A stretch of 64,000 nt of DNA from Hemicordylus capensis (Eukaryota > Chordata > Lepidosauria > Squamata > Cordylidae), in contig NC_069670.1 in NCBI RefSeq assembly GCF_027244095.1, forward strand, positions 19,581,820 to 19,645,819, read 5' to 3'. A program made the position numbers and the translations under genes. The notes below the pieces were generated by a model that was not told the origin of the DNA, searched no databases, and saw nothing but the letters and a program-made list of their open reading frames with translations. Of this stretch, positions 9,547-20,509 are shown piece by piece. How positions within the stretch are numbered: position 1 is the stretch's first letter; each line of letters starts with the position of its first letter.

Positions 9547-12500
9547 CTTGTAAAACAAAGAGGAATAAAGAGAAAAATAGGAGGAAAGTGAGCAAATTAC
9601 TTAAAATATCTGTTCTTCTTCTGCTTTTTATCCTTTAGCTGTGTGTACTCTCAATTTCCAGTTTCCTGGAAGCAAGGTAGAAGAAAAACCTGGAGGCTTT
9701 ACTGACAGGGCTTCTACCCAGAATCCCTTTCAGGAAAGAGTGTGCGCATTCACACACCAGCCAGAAGTACCCCGAAGTTCCTTCGAAAGCCTTGGACTCA
9801 CTCCACACACAAATTGAGCTTTGTCTTGCGAATTCTAACTTTCTTGAGTTATTTCCGGGTTTCTAAAATGCTGGTTTTAAGCAACTTTTTCTGAAAACGC
9901 CGGACTAAATAGGGAGGGGCACTATCTAGAGTCATTAGCATGGTAAGAAGGATACTCTCTTTAGAAATGCAGATGTAGCTCTTTCGTAATTTATCGCTCC
10001 CGCCCCCCACCTGGCATTGGCTAGAAGGAAAACACGGAGGCATGCCACGTGAACTTGCATCAAAACAAAACTTGAGAGCAGGGGGAGGGGCTGCTTCCCT
10101 CAATGCCGCGAGTGTGATTCAAAGTGGCTTCACTCAACATTTACCCTGCAGCATGAAGCCATGTGTGAATAACAACCTGGGTAGCTTTTCCTCCTACCTT
10201 GCTTCCACACAATCGCTTCTCCCTCCTTCTACCTAGTTGTTTGCACCCACACAACCGAAAACTGGGAGCACACACAGCTCCCGGCCAAAACCTGGATAGA
10301 ACACAGTTTTTGCTTGAGTGAATGACCTCACTTCTTTTCATCTGCCATCCATAGCCAGAGCTTTGGCTTTCAGGAAAGAAATGTCCCCATTATTATAATA
10401 AAGCAGGGGTTCCCAACCAACTTTGATTATCCATTGTTGCTGGGGATGATCAAAGTAGTAGTCCAACAGGAGATCCAAGGTTGGGACCCCTGCAATAAAG
10501 CCACGAGTAGAGAATTACATTTTAAAAACACACACATGAAGAATACATTAAAAATAAGGGATTCTGTACAGCATTTCCTTCTGTGTTAAGAGATACTGAG
10601 ACAGGATTGTTCTGTTTTTTTATTTCTTAGGATGTGATTCCGTGTATTACCCAGCCTGGAATGGTGGAGTCGAATCCAGAGAATGCTCAGGAGAAGAAAC
10701 AGGAATGCCAGCACACCTCCGACAGCCACAAAAATGTGGTAGGTTGGACACTGAGCATCATCATCAAGGACTGTGGAGGAAGCTTTAAAAAGAAGAGAGA
10801 GAAAACATATTTGCTTTGATGTCTTGCTCCTCTTTCTTGCTCTGGTCTTGCTCCTTATTCTGCTTTTGAACAATAGGGCGCTTTCCAGATTAGCTGCTCA
10901 ACAGCAGCAAAAAGCTTCCATTCAGGCAAATAGGTTTCAAAACGTAAACAGCAGAGGGAGCAGTCTTGCGGAAACTTACCACCCGAAAAAACAGTGACTT
11001 CCTTACACTGGATATACGGCATCATAGCTCTATATCACAGCGATTAAATTCAAAATAAGGCATTGGAAATCTGAACGGCGCCCTGCTGTCAGCATAGGGA
11101 CGGCGGTGCCATGATGCAGGAAGTGTGGAAGCACACTTCCAAGATCCACCGTGACCCCGTTGCAGGGTCTAATCTGGAAAGCGCCCAGGAGAGGGCAAAC
11201 AGCTTAGCAGGATATAATTGTTGCATTTATTTATTATTTATTTATTTATTTATTCAATTTCCAAAAATGGCTCAGGGCAGTTTACACAGAGAAATAACAA
11301 ATAAATAAGATGGCCCCTGTCTCAAAGGGCTCATAATATAAAAAGAAACATAAGAGAGACACCAGCCACAGCCACTGCAGGAGTGCTGTGCTGGGGATGG
11401 ATAGGGCCAGTTACTCTCCCCCTGCTAAATAAAGAGATAAATCATTTGCCTTGCAGAAGTGACTGCTGGAGCTGGGATGGTGGTGGGAGTTGGTGCAACT
11501 CTAGCCACTAGGTGGGATGGAAATCAACAGTGTTGTTTCCTCTAAGGAAACAAAAGCTTAAGAGGTTGACACAAACATCCCACTAGTCAGGGAAAGGAAA
11601 GGAAAACAGCAAATAATTTCCACACACACGTGGTGTAAATTGCCCTCAAACCTCTCTTGTGAAAGTGGAACACTGAAGCATTTGTAATGCAGATGAGCAT
11701 TCTGTACACAGCAGACTTTGCATTCACACTTCAAATCTGGCAGAAGCAAGAGCTACTCCATGCCCTGTGTGTGAAAACAACCAGGGTTTTTACAATAGCA
11801 AAGTCCCAAGCAAAATTACGTACTTGCCGGGAATGTGGTGTTCTTCTTCATACTCATGTTGGAGCAGTTGAATCTGACTTCACACGTGTAGCTCTTCCCA
11901 CTCATCTCCAAGTCCATGGGAAGGGAAAGGAGACTGATGAAGGTTAAGGAGCCGCTGCTGTTTTTCACCAAAAGCATTTGTCCCCCTTGCTGGAGCTCTC
12001 CGGAGATGTCCCAGGACACCTGGACCAAGTTGGACACTCCATGGACCACACAAGCAAGACGCCTGGTCTGCATTGCCTGGGATGCTGAATGAGCGGATGG
12101 GAGCAAAAGCATCACCCAGGTGCTCAGGCTGTAACTGTCTGGGGAGGAAAATGAACCCAAGCGTTCAATAAGAATAGATGTCTCCTCGGGCCAGTATCTC
12201 AGAACTGTGTCCTGGTGCTTGCAGGGCTGTAGCTATAATTGAGTGGGGTGGGTTCAAAGAACCCAGGGCCCCCCAGCTCCTGAGGGCCCCCCAGTTCCAC
12301 CCCTCCCTATTTTCTTCTTCATCTCCCTCAGTCCAAGGGGTCACCGGGGAGAGGGCTGAACACCAGCCCCCTCTGCCCTAGCTATGCCCCTGGGTGCTTG
12401 GTTTGCAAACAATCTTCCAGAGATCCCAGGAGTTTCCGAGGATGTTGGGCAAGGCCCCTCCTCTAGTGGGGGTGAGAGCAGAATGTCCCCACTTTGGGCT

Positions 12501-14449
12501 GGGCACATGGGATGGCCAGAGCAGTGCGGAAGGTAGACTTACGCTTTTCCCTTCCTTCAAGTTCCCCCAAATCCACCCCAAAGGGAAATGGTGTGATGCT
12601 GGACGTATTTGAGCCACATCAGCCTCTGGGGCCAGCAGATTGGAATCCCATCTTCATACATATGGCTAAGAAAACAGAATAAAGACTAGTTGCTACGCCC
12701 AGGGTGGTGGTCATCAGAATCGGCCCTTCTTTGACTGCATATGATTTGAGATCTTTGTGGCTCCACGTTGCAGTGAGCCATTTTGACTCTGTACTGCTAA
12801 TGGAAGTTTCTCACACCTGGAACTTTTTCACACAGGGCTTTTAAAGCCCTTTAGCTCACATCTCCTCTGGAATGGAGGGGGTGCATTCACATATCGGCCA
12901 GGTTTACCCCAAAGCCCCTGTGAGCTATTGAGGAAGCACTTCACACACAGTTCGGGGTTTACACTACGCGTTAAGAGTGCAGCCCAATTTATATCCAGGG
13001 TAAAAAAAAACAACCCACTTTTTGCTTTGGGTTTTAAGGATAACTTTGAGTTTGCAGTAAAGCCTCCCAGAAAATTCGTGATAAAGCCTGCTGTGTGGAG
13101 AACTGCCTGGCTTTTAGTTTACATCTCCGGAATGGAGGAGGAGATGGTCCACATATCAGCCAAATTTACCCCAAAGTGTCTGCAAGCCATCGGGGAGCAC
13201 TTCACACACAATTCAGGTTTTTAAAAAAATTGTGCATCAGAGTAAGCCCAATTTATACCCTGGGTAAAAATAATCCACTCAATGAGGTGGGTCTCACGAT
13301 CAGTGAGACCCACTTTTGCTGGTTTTGCCGGAGAGCTAAGCCCACTCTCCCCGCAGACAAACAGGCTAAGCCCGCTCTCCACCATGAGCGCGCAGGGCAT
13401 ACTGGGGAGACCCCCGAGCCGGGAGGCTGCTCGTGAGTAGCTGTGGTGCGGAGCCACGCCGTGGCTACTCCCGATCCCAAAAACCGGGTTTGCGGAGCGC
13501 TTGCTCTGCAAACCCGGTTTAAGGGGCGGGCTACTTGAGCGGGTTACCCGCTCAGGAACCACTGGGCTTGCAGCCGAGCCTGTTGGTTCCCACGGTGGGG
13601 CGGAATCGGGCTAGCAGAGGCTAGCCCGATTTCATCCCATCATGTGAATAGCCTCTTTGTGTTGGCCTTTTGGGGCAACTTTGAACTTGCAGTAAAGCCT
13701 CTCAGTAATCCTGCGGTAACACCCGCTGTCTAGGAAAGCTCCTGGAAAGCCCAGCCTGGCTTCCTTACCTCCAACAACCAGTGAAGTCCCATTGCTGACA
13801 GACAAGGTGTATCTGTCAGCACAGAAATACAGGCCAGAATCGGTCCTTTGAGGATTGATGATTTTCAATGTCAGTTGGTGTCCTTGAGCTTTGCAGTCAA
13901 ATTTGCCTCGACTCTGGTTCTTATTGCAGTGCTGGATAAACAGTGGGATGCCACCATCTCTTCGTTTGTGCCAGCTGAAAAAAAAATGAAAACCTTCGAT
14001 GGTTTCTGTTGAAGTGCACGAGATCTCAGCTGTGTCCCCAGGATCCACAAACTGGAACTGCTTTGTCTGATGCAATAACATTTGGACGTATACCACTGTG
14101 GAGACATAACAGGGAAAATTGTGGTTGTCGTTTTTCACCCCCTTGCCTCCTACCACAAAAAAAGGGTTAGACGGACTTTAGGAAACAAGTACTATTCTTT
14201 GGGGAAATATAGGAAACAACGTAATACTCGTTGGGAATCGCTACACTTTCCCAGGAGATGTCTAATTCCATCAAAAATGCACCGTTAAGAATATGAGCTC
14301 TAAATGGCTGCAAAACTTTCCTACGGTGTCAGAGTACATTACAATTCCACCCAACTAGCCTCCCAAATGCAAAGCACTATGGTTTAGATTAAGGCAGAAG
14401 AAGAAGGGTTACCTGCAGAGGAGAAAATGAGACACTTGGCCAACAGCAT
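9497..14449 (-). CDS. M1: V-C1 immunoglobulin-superfamily membrane receptor, germline-joined
   Basis: Exons, in transcript order: leader 14,449-14,413; V 14,095-13,769; C1 12,138-11,824; transmembrane 10,782-10,651; cytoplasmic 9,546-9,497. All join in phase 1 except the last, which ends in phase 0. Together they give 287 codons before a last exon I could only guess at (about 7.3 kb). The predicted product is a type I membrane protein: short hydrophobic leader starting MLLAKCLIFSSA, one V-type Ig domain with a J-like end, one C1-like domain, a cysteine just before the membrane, one membrane span, and a short acidic Pro/Ser tail (GSQPKDSEEPPSSEVPQ). It is head to head with the P1 pseudogene, 0.9 kb away. 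The C1 donor is an unusual CAA/GTACGT. It could be a live orphan chain or in early decay. I do not recognise a named orthologue. Confidence 0.72.
9691..10160 (+). mobile_element. MITE-like repeat family C with extra sequence
   Basis: The left end 'ggaggctttactgacaggg' and body 'tttctaaaatgctggtttta' recur at 16,795, 23,080-23,990 (-), 44,500 and 57,000-57,430. It sits in the M1 intron between the cytoplasmic and transmembrane exons. Confidence 0.5.
10404..10492. mobile_element. Foldback MITE (family D), hAT-like ends
   Basis: An 89-bp near-palindrome with terminal inverted repeats CAGGGGTTCCCAACC and GGTTGGGACCCCTG. It is flanked by near-identical 8-bp repeats ending in AATAAAG. Larger relatives lie at 22,520, 32,565, 33,290 and 61,886. 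Confidence 0.75.
10651..10782 (-). CDS. M1 transmembrane exon
   Basis: 132 nt, phase 1 to phase 1. The acceptor is 'cttctttttaaag' and the donor GTAATA. It encodes a short stalk with DDDAQCPTY, then a hydrophobic span FVAVGGVLAFLFLLLSILWI and a basic stop-transfer RLHHSRL. The cysteine before the span is shared with M2, M3 and, in its own context, P3. Confidence 0.78.
10876..11186. mobile_element. MITE family B with inverted termini
   Basis: The ends are inverted copies of GGGCGCTTTCCAGATTA. The interior contains 'cagcagcaaaaagc' and 'gcgccctgctgtcagcat'. Relatives lie at 25,013-25,239 and 60,501-60,814, with partial copies near 22,000 and 40,068. It is inserted in the M1 intron. Confidence 0.75.
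11220..11450 (+). mobile_element. LINE 3'-end repeat
   Basis: Starts with a (TTTA)n run, then 'atggctcagggcagtttaca' and 'agggccagttactctcccc'. Same family as 19,130-19,276/19,647-19,810, 48,590-48,865 and 61,745-62,340. Confidence 0.7.
11824..12138 (-). CDS. M1 C1-like Ig domain exon
   Basis: 315 nt, exactly the length of the M2 and M3 exons, phase 1 to phase 1. The acceptor is 'attttcctccccag'. It encodes the C1 pattern: STWVMLLLPS, then LACVVHGVSNLVQVSWDISG with the first cysteine and core tryptophan, SGSLTFISLL, and KSYTCEVRFN with the second cysteine. Three NxS/T glycosylation sites are present (NSS, NMS, NTT). Confidence 0.82.
12222..12392. mobile_element. Short hAT-type element with 8-bp TSD
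   Basis: 171 bp with ends CAGGGCTGTAGCTA and TAGCTATGCCCCTG. It is flanked by a perfect 8-bp repeat GGTGCTTG (12,214-12,221 and 12,393-12,400). It sits in the M1 V-C intron; the M3 intron is empty at the matching site. Confidence 0.9.
12805..13090 (+). mobile_element. MITE-like repeat family A
   Basis: A full-length copy from 'cacacctggaactttttcac' to 'gcctgctgtgtgg', in the M1 V-C intron. Confidence 0.65.
13105..13740 (+). mobile_element. MITE-like repeat family A interrupted by a second element
   Basis: The left part ends near 13,262 at 'aataatccactc' and the right part resumes near 13,650 at 'tttgtgttggcctttt'. The 390 bp between them is a different GC-rich element that starts with the local palindrome 'gtgggtctcacgatcagtga' and holds inverted 'aacccggttt' copies. 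Confidence 0.6.
13769..14095 (-). CDS. M1 V-type Ig domain exon with J-like end
   Basis: 327 nt, phase 1 in and out. The acceptor is 'ttatgtctccacag' and the donor GTAAGG. V-set marks: GDTAEISC (Cys39 of the preprotein), core Trp in FFFSWHKRR, and RTDSGLYFCAD. It ends VSNGTSLVVG directly at the splice donor, so the G strand is encoded in the exon and no recombination is needed. An extra cysteine pair CNKNQSRGKFDC lies between the C' and D strands. Confidence 0.83.
14413..14449 (-). CDS. M1 leader exon
   Basis: 37 nt, encodes MLLAKCLIFSSA and ends in phase 1 with donor GTAACC. The ATG is the first in frame downstream of the TATA box. The same ATG and length are kept in M2 and M3. Confidence 0.72.
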
Positions 14450-14521
14450 CGCTGAGAAGAGCAAAACCCAAGCACCAGCCCCAAGCCTGCACCTGGTGTG
14501 TGCAGCTTCAAGGAAAAGGTC

Positions 14522-14548
14522 TTATATGTGTTGGTGATTTCTTGTGAA
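14522..14548 (-). promoter_or_regulatory. M1 TATA box and adjoining TTC-N4-GAA site
   Basis: On the minus strand CATATAAGACC lies about 75 bp before the start codon (14,522-14,529). TTCACAAGAA (14,539-14,548), a STAT-type palindrome with four-base spacing, lies just upstream, followed by a CACCC-like 'tccacccacac'. The whole block is shared with M2 and M3. Confidence 0.6.
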
Positions 14549-14739
14549 GGAACCGCTTTGTGTGGGTGGAGGAGCAGAGTGATACTCTATGGAGAAAGGT
14601 CCGTGATGCTTCACTCCCAGGCAGACCCTGAGTTGGAATCCAACACAGGTACTGAACAGAACTTTCTCCCAGTGACTAAAGATTTCTAAACCGAGTGCAG
14701 GACCCTCTGTTTTACTCTTACTTAAAAAATAAAATAAAA

Positions 14740-14975
14740 TTCTCAGGCCTTACTTATCTGCTCCTTGCACTGGTGATCTATTTGTGTATTTTACCAGCCT
14801 TTAAAAGAGCCCTTAAGACAATTTTTTTTTAGCCTGGCTTTTAGTAATCTTTGAATGTTTTAAATTGTTTTGTTTGTCTTGTTTTGTTTTTGGTGTGTTT
14901 ATTTTTGCGAACCGCCTAGAGCCTTGGGAGTCAGGCAATATGTAAATTAAATAAATAAACAAACATAAAAATAAA
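14740..14975 (+). mobile_element. LINE 3'-end fragment
   Basis: AT-rich, with 'gcgaaccgcctagagccttg' and 'ataaataaacaaac', a typical L2/CR1-like tail. It lies between the M1 and P1 leaders. Confidence 0.55.
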
Positions 14976-15164
14976 TAAATGTGCAGGTTTTGTGTGCCAT
15001 TTAAAGACTTGCCTTCCCATTAGGCAGGTTCTGGGTGCCTCTGAAGGACAGATTGTTTTGGAGAGGAACATTATTGGCTAGAGCGTAAACTATTTGCACT
15101 AAGGGTTGGGGAAAAATTGTATTTTAAATGTCAGGGTGCAAAATGTCATCTTAAAATATCTCTG

Positions 15165-15350
15165 CTTGTATATTTTAAAATAAAAGCTTCTGGGTAGATC
15201 ACCCAGTGGTGTGTACAGTATCTGCAAGAGCGAGGTGGGTTACATTTTCCAATCTTCATCTTTATACTCACAGAAGCTGGTAGGAAAGTAAAGACATCAC
15301 AGCACATGGGATCAAGAAGAGGCCCATCTGCTTCAGAGTTCAGGCAGTGA
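15165..15350 (+). promoter_or_regulatory. P1 upstream region shared with P2 and P3
   Basis: Contains 'cttgtatattttaaaata' (TATA-like, about 200 bp before the ATG) and the conserved block 'gtaaagacatcacagcacat' followed by 'caagaagag'. The same order is found upstream of the P2 leader (38,703-38,875) and, without the TATA-like part, of the P3 leader. Confidence 0.4.
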
Positions 15351-16794
15351 AGAGGAAAACAATATGTTTTTCCAGGTTGCTGGGAAGATGCTCCTTCTTG
15401 CTTTGCACAGTGAGTATTTTCGAAACCCAGCTTATTTGGTTTTTTCTTCTCCAAAAAGCAGAACCTTTGGAAAAACCGAGATGTGTTAGATAACAGAGAT
15501 GAGCACACTTGATTGTCAAATCAATAAACTGATCTTTCCCCCTTCACAAATAGTGAAAACATCATATTAAATATTATATTAAAAGTTTATGTAGCACCTT
15601 CTAGGGTTGAAAATGTGTCAGATACACTATTTCAGCAGTCAGTAAATTGCATCATCGCATTGGGTAACGAATGGTAGCTCTTAAAACAGAATTCTGGCTC
15701 GCATAACACCAGATTGGGATGAGCAAATCTTGCTGTAGGTTTTTTCACACAATATTTGAAAAAGTTGAGGAATAAAAATGGTTTGTCAAAATAGCTATGA
15801 GATTTCTTTCAGCTGGTTTAGGCTGCAGAATAAATTCCTCCTGAGTAGCCCCATTAAAATTAAAATTACTAAATTTAGTAATTTAGTCTGTATGTCAGCC
15901 GATATTCATAGTTGTGGTCTCATGCATACATATTTTGGGACTGCATCCCCAAAAAATCAACTACCTTTAAAGTTATTGAATGTACAAGGTGGGATGTTAG
16001 ATTCTTGTGAAGCGATTCTGTTTGTTTGTTTAGTAAATCTATATTGCCCATAGTGGTTTGTAACCATCTTATCTTCCTTACAATGCCCCTATGAAATGGG
16101 TCTTTATTAATCCCATGTTACTGATATGCAGAGGAAACGCTGCTGTTTCCCTGAGTCTTGCACAGGAGATCTATTGCAGAGTTGCAATGAATAAAAATAA
16201 TTTCAGAAGAGACAGTGCTGACTCATTTTCATTCACACTCTCTTGGGCAGGGGAGATCTCTGCAGAAACAGGCTCATGATGTGTTCAAAGAATGATAGAT
16301 CAGAGTTAAAAGGTGCTTTTTAAAAGTCACTTTTGAAAATGTGTCATTTTAAAGAGTTGGGTCCTGGGCTGCAGCTTCAGCCAGGTGTCTTTTTCTGTGC
16401 TGTGGTGCACAGGCAGAAATGCTCATGGAAAGACTCCCCTAGGATATACTTGTACTGGTGGCAGGGCGCCAGTTACAGCACACCAGTCCCATGATTGTCC
16501 CCGTCAGCCATGTTCATGGGAATGCCTTTGCTGAAGCTCACCATGCATGAGGACTAGAAGCACAAGATAGATACGCTGCATGAATACATTCTTCAGAGTG
16601 TATGCAGGTTTCCCCCTTTGCTTCGTTTTGTGCTACCCCGAACCAAAAGCTCCTTTGCTTCTCTGTATAATTGCTGAATCACAGGGAAAAACTGAAATCC
16701 CGCAAAAGCTGGCCCAGAGATTGGCGTCTCCTGGAGAGACCGTAGAGATCGACAGTGACCTTCCAGATTGTGTTTATGTATTGAAAAATCACCC

Positions 16795-17195
16795 GGAGGT
16801 TTTACAGACAGGGCTTTCCCCCCAAATCCACTCCTGATTGGAGTGTGCCAGTCCACATATTCTCTGGATTTAACCCGACCTTCCTGTGGGCTATCAGGGA
16901 CCAGGACAGACAGGGCTTTGTCCCGTCCGTCCCCCCCCCCCACGGCAGGCTGTGAAATCTGGCTTAGCCCAAGGTATGTCCAACTTAAAATAATCCTCTA
17001 TTTCCAGCGGGTTTTGGGAAAAACCTTGATGTTTCTGCTGAGCTCCAATGCTTGTCTTTGATGTGTGTAGGGACGCAGCCGAGGGCTATATAAATGCTCC
17101 ACCTAATCCTCTGGATTAAATTGTCTCGAATCTGCTGCGAAGCAGATTCGCTCCTCGGATACCCCACAGAATGAAACTCTGACTGTAAAACCTCC
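16795..17195. mobile_element. MITE-like element inserted in the P1 V exon
   Basis: The two ends are inverted copies of GGAGGTTTTACAG. The sequence on either side (…atcaccc / aggtacaagga…) joins cleanly when aligned with the unbroken P3 V exon. It shares its ends and body with repeat family C. Confidence 0.8.
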
Positions 17196-17499
17196 AGGTA
17201 CAAGGATGAACAAGGCAAAAGCCTGCAAAGGGTTTATACGTTGGGGATTCCAGCTAATCAAGTCAAGTGAATCGAACCTTCAGCAGTGCGTGCAAAGGAA
17301 TGACTCTGGCATGTATTACAGTATTAAAAGCAGTGATGAACAGTTCAGGATCACAAGCTGGACCAGACGAATCGTCTGGTGAGCTGGCTAGCAGATTTTG
17401 AAAACTGTCTCTATATATTCAGTGGCTGACATGCAGACTAAGTTAGTTGTACTCGGGAGTTACTCTACAAGACTAATTAATTTCAGTAGGAATACTCAG

Positions 17500-17980
17500 G
17501 AGATTCAGATTCAGATTAAGTTTATTATGGCCTGAGATCAGAAAACAAACAAACAAGGTGGTGTTGGTGTTGGATGCAGTGTTACGGAAAAACCAATGCA
17601 GCTTATAGCTTCTATCTCATCCATTTACAATATTATGGATACACTAAATCATACTTGGAGACCAACACTTCCAATCAAATTGCAGATTTGACTCCTAATG
17701 GAGCCTGAAGATATAAATAAATAGCCCTTCAGTTAATCTCTGGTCATCTCCATTTACTTATTTTTTATTATATGTGTACACCGCCCCAAACTTCCATCTC
17801 TGGGCGGTTTGCATCAACATAAAACAAACTGAAACAGGAATGAAAACCTTAAAACCATTTAAAACCACAAGTCTAGTTAAAAGCTTGGGTGAGTAAATTT
17901 GTCTTTAGGGGTTTTTTTAAGACTTGTCAGAGATAGGGAGGCTTTGTTCTTCAGAATGCCCTCTTTTCAGGGGCCATTTC
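17500..17980. mobile_element. LINE tail fragments in a P1 intron
   Basis: 'cagattaagtttattatgg' looks like an antisense LINE 3' end, and 17,755-17,965 ('acaccgccccaaacttccat … gtcagagatagggaggct') is a repeat also found at 35,930 and 53,140. Confidence 0.5.
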
Positions 17981-17984
17981 AGAC

Positions 17985-18290
17985 ACAAGTATCTAATAAA
18001 CATGTCCCTCTGTGGTTTCCTGCTTCTAATGTATTTTTTAAAAAAAGGTTATTGTTTATCTAAAAATTTGAGCAACATCCTGCTTACGTTCCTCTCTCCC
18101 CCCCCCCACCACTTCACTTGCTTTATTGTCCGCCTACATTTTTTTTTTTTGCTCAAATTTGTGGTCTTTTTTGTTCTCTGCATTTTGGCTAGACTTGCAC
18201 TTTTTAAAAGGGGGAAGATATAGCTTCCTTGACTCTGCTGGTTAACCACACTAGCACCCTCTATTTGTACAGTGCTGTTGATTATTGACA
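17985..18290 (+). repeat. P-family intron block, copy in P1
   Basis: 'tctgtggtttcctgcttcta … gactctgctggttaaccaca' recurs at 38,985-39,215 (P2) and 52,770-53,000 (P3). It shows the three P loci share introns, not only exons. Confidence 0.75.
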
Positions 18291-18500
18291 TTTAAATACA
18301 TTTCAATTTTAAAGTTTTCAACTCCCTCCATTATGAAAACCCACCTCCTTCTAAAGGAAATGTGACTGTCTTTGACTTTGTCGACAACGTTCCAACATCG
18401 TCAAGATGTTGGACCTGCTAGTGCTGTTGCCACTGGCCCCCAACGGGAGAAGCACAGGGGCATTTCGTTCTAGATCCCAGCTGTCACTCCGGATTCAGCC

Positions 18501-18740
18501 CAGAGTTAGGAACATAGGAAGCTGCCTTCTACTGAGTCAGACCCTTGATCCATCTAGCTCAGTATTGCCTACACAGGCTGGCAGCGGCTTCTCCAAGACT
18601 CCTGCAGACAGGAGTCTCTCCCAGCCCTATCTGGATATCCTGCCAGGGAGGGAACTTGGAACCTCCTGCATTCAGAACCTTTATCTTTTTGTAGGTTACA
18701 AGGCCCGCAGTCGAAAAGCACAGCTGGGGGCAGCCCTTTG
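18501..18740 (-). mobile_element. tRNA-derived SINE (family B), 3' part
   Basis: Antisense match beginning 'aggaacataggaagctgcct' and running through 'ctggcagcggcttctccaag'. The tRNA-like head is missing. Confidence 0.7.
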
Positions 18741-19129
18741 GTGAGGTGAGGTGAGGCAGTCAACACAGGGAATGGATTATTGGGCTGAGGCAGGCAGTCA
18801 CGACAAGCAGGGCAGCGAGAGGTGCTCCCCCCCCCGCACTCAACCCCAGAGCTGCTCTTCAGGACCCATCTGGCCCAGGAAAGCACAGCAAGGAGCACCT
18901 CCCCTCACATGCCTTGCAAAGCTGGTAAAAATACAGAGGCGAAGCTACCACAGGGTGGACAGTCTGAAGACTCTCCCTGCCACAGAGGCCACCTCGCTCG
19001 CCTTGCCTCCCTCACTGGCCAGCTTGCCACCCACTCCCGCTGCTGCCTGCCTCCCCCCACCGCCATGCTCCTCTCCACGGTGGTGTGCCACGCTGCCCAT
19101 TCCCAGCGGCAGGCAGCACTCCTCCGTAA
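18741..19129. other. GC-rich unassigned stretch
   Basis: Pro/Ser/Ala-rich open frames on both strands, without splice or domain support. Possibly part of a DNA element. Confidence 0.35.
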
Positions 19130-19810
19130 TAATGATAACAATAGCAAATATTTATATATCGCTTTTCAGCAAAAGTTTCCAAAGCGGTTTACGTAGAGAA
19201 ATAATAAATAAATAAATAAGATGGCTCCAAAATAACAAACAAACAAACAAACAAGATGGCTCCCAGTCCCCAAGGGCAGGGGTGGAGCCACCATTGTGTG
19301 AACGGGTTCAAAGGACTCGGGCCGCCAATGGAAAAGGCCGCCGAAAGCCCCCGTGCATGTGACGTCATGGCTCTCCCCCACCCATGCCCGGGCTCCAGAG
19401 AGCTTTTATTTAAACAGCATTTATTTCCCTTTCTGTCCCGCGCTGAAGGGAGAGGAAGGGAAACAAACTCTCAGGCAACAAATGCTGCCTGAAATGGATG
19501 GGAGGGAGCTCACTCAGGGTTCTCTGGAGCCCGAGCCATGCCCCCATGCATGTGACATCACATGTGTGACATCACGGGCACAGGGCATCACTAGAGGGGC
19601 CTGGTGGGGCTGGACACAGCCTGATGTTCGGCTGGCTCCGTGCCTGTCCAAAGGGCTCCCAATCTAAAAAGAAACATGAGTTAGGCACCAGCAACAGCCA
19701 CTGGAGGTACTGCACTGGTGGTGGGGTGGATAGGGCCAGTTGCTCTCCCCCTGCTAAATATAAGAGAATCACCTTGTTAAAAAGGTGCCTCTTTGCCCAG
19801 TTAGCGGGGG
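19130..19810 (+). mobile_element. LINE 3'-end repeat split by a hAT-like element
   Basis: The LINE tail runs from 'atagcaaatatttatatatc' to 'cccagtccccaaggg' and resumes at 'aaagggctcccaatctaaaa'. The 370 bp between (19,277-19,646) has inverted ends CAGGGGTGGAGCCA and TGGCTCCGTGCCTG. Confidence 0.65.
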
Positions 19811-20311
19811 TTCCTCCTACAGCTCACTGCAGCTTCGCAGCCACTCAGGGTTCCTCAGAAGCAGCTGGGAATGAGGGCGGTAGGAGCATGCCTCCACCGT
19901 CACTGAGGGCAGGGAGGCCATCTCCACTGTGCCTCTGTCATTGCTGCCACCAGAGTAGAGAGCCCACTGCAGCCACCATGGGAGGGTGTCCCTGGCCGCC
20001 ATGCCCTCTCTACACGCCTGCAAGAAAACCAAGGAGAGGGAAGGAGGATGCCTGGCAAACTTCGCTTCTCCTTGCCTCCCAGGCACCAGGGTCAGTTTGA
20101 ATGGGGGCTGGCCCCCACCAAGGGCCACAGGTAGCCTTTGATTGTCATGCCATTCAGAGCCAGCTTTGCCTTAGGCTCTGCAATACCTCGGGATGCTCCT
20201 GGGCATAAGCCATTCATGGTTATACAGAGCCTACCTGACAGGGTGAGATAAAAAGTCTAGTCCACAATGTGTGGCTCTCCTTCTGCGTGCTCCTTTAGAT
20301 TCCTCTCTCTC

Positions 20312-20509
20312 CAGTGTCCTCTCTAATTTTTTCCCATCTGTGTGCGGAAATGAGTTTTGTTCTGGGCGGCAGTTTCCAGGCAATGTGTGCGCAGCTGCGT
20401 TCAGAGTGGGGCCTTCCTGATGCAACCTGAGCGGGATCTAAAATTAACTGAGTGGACATCAAAAAATGTGTGATTGTGCACACATGCGCACTCCTTAGAG
20501 GGAACACTG
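20312..20509. mobile_element. Short hAT-like element just upstream of the P1 C exon
   Basis: Inverted ends CAGTGTCCTCTCTAA and TTAGAGGGAACACTG, 198 bp. No clear target duplication. It ends within a few bases of the C-exon relic. Confidence 0.6.
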
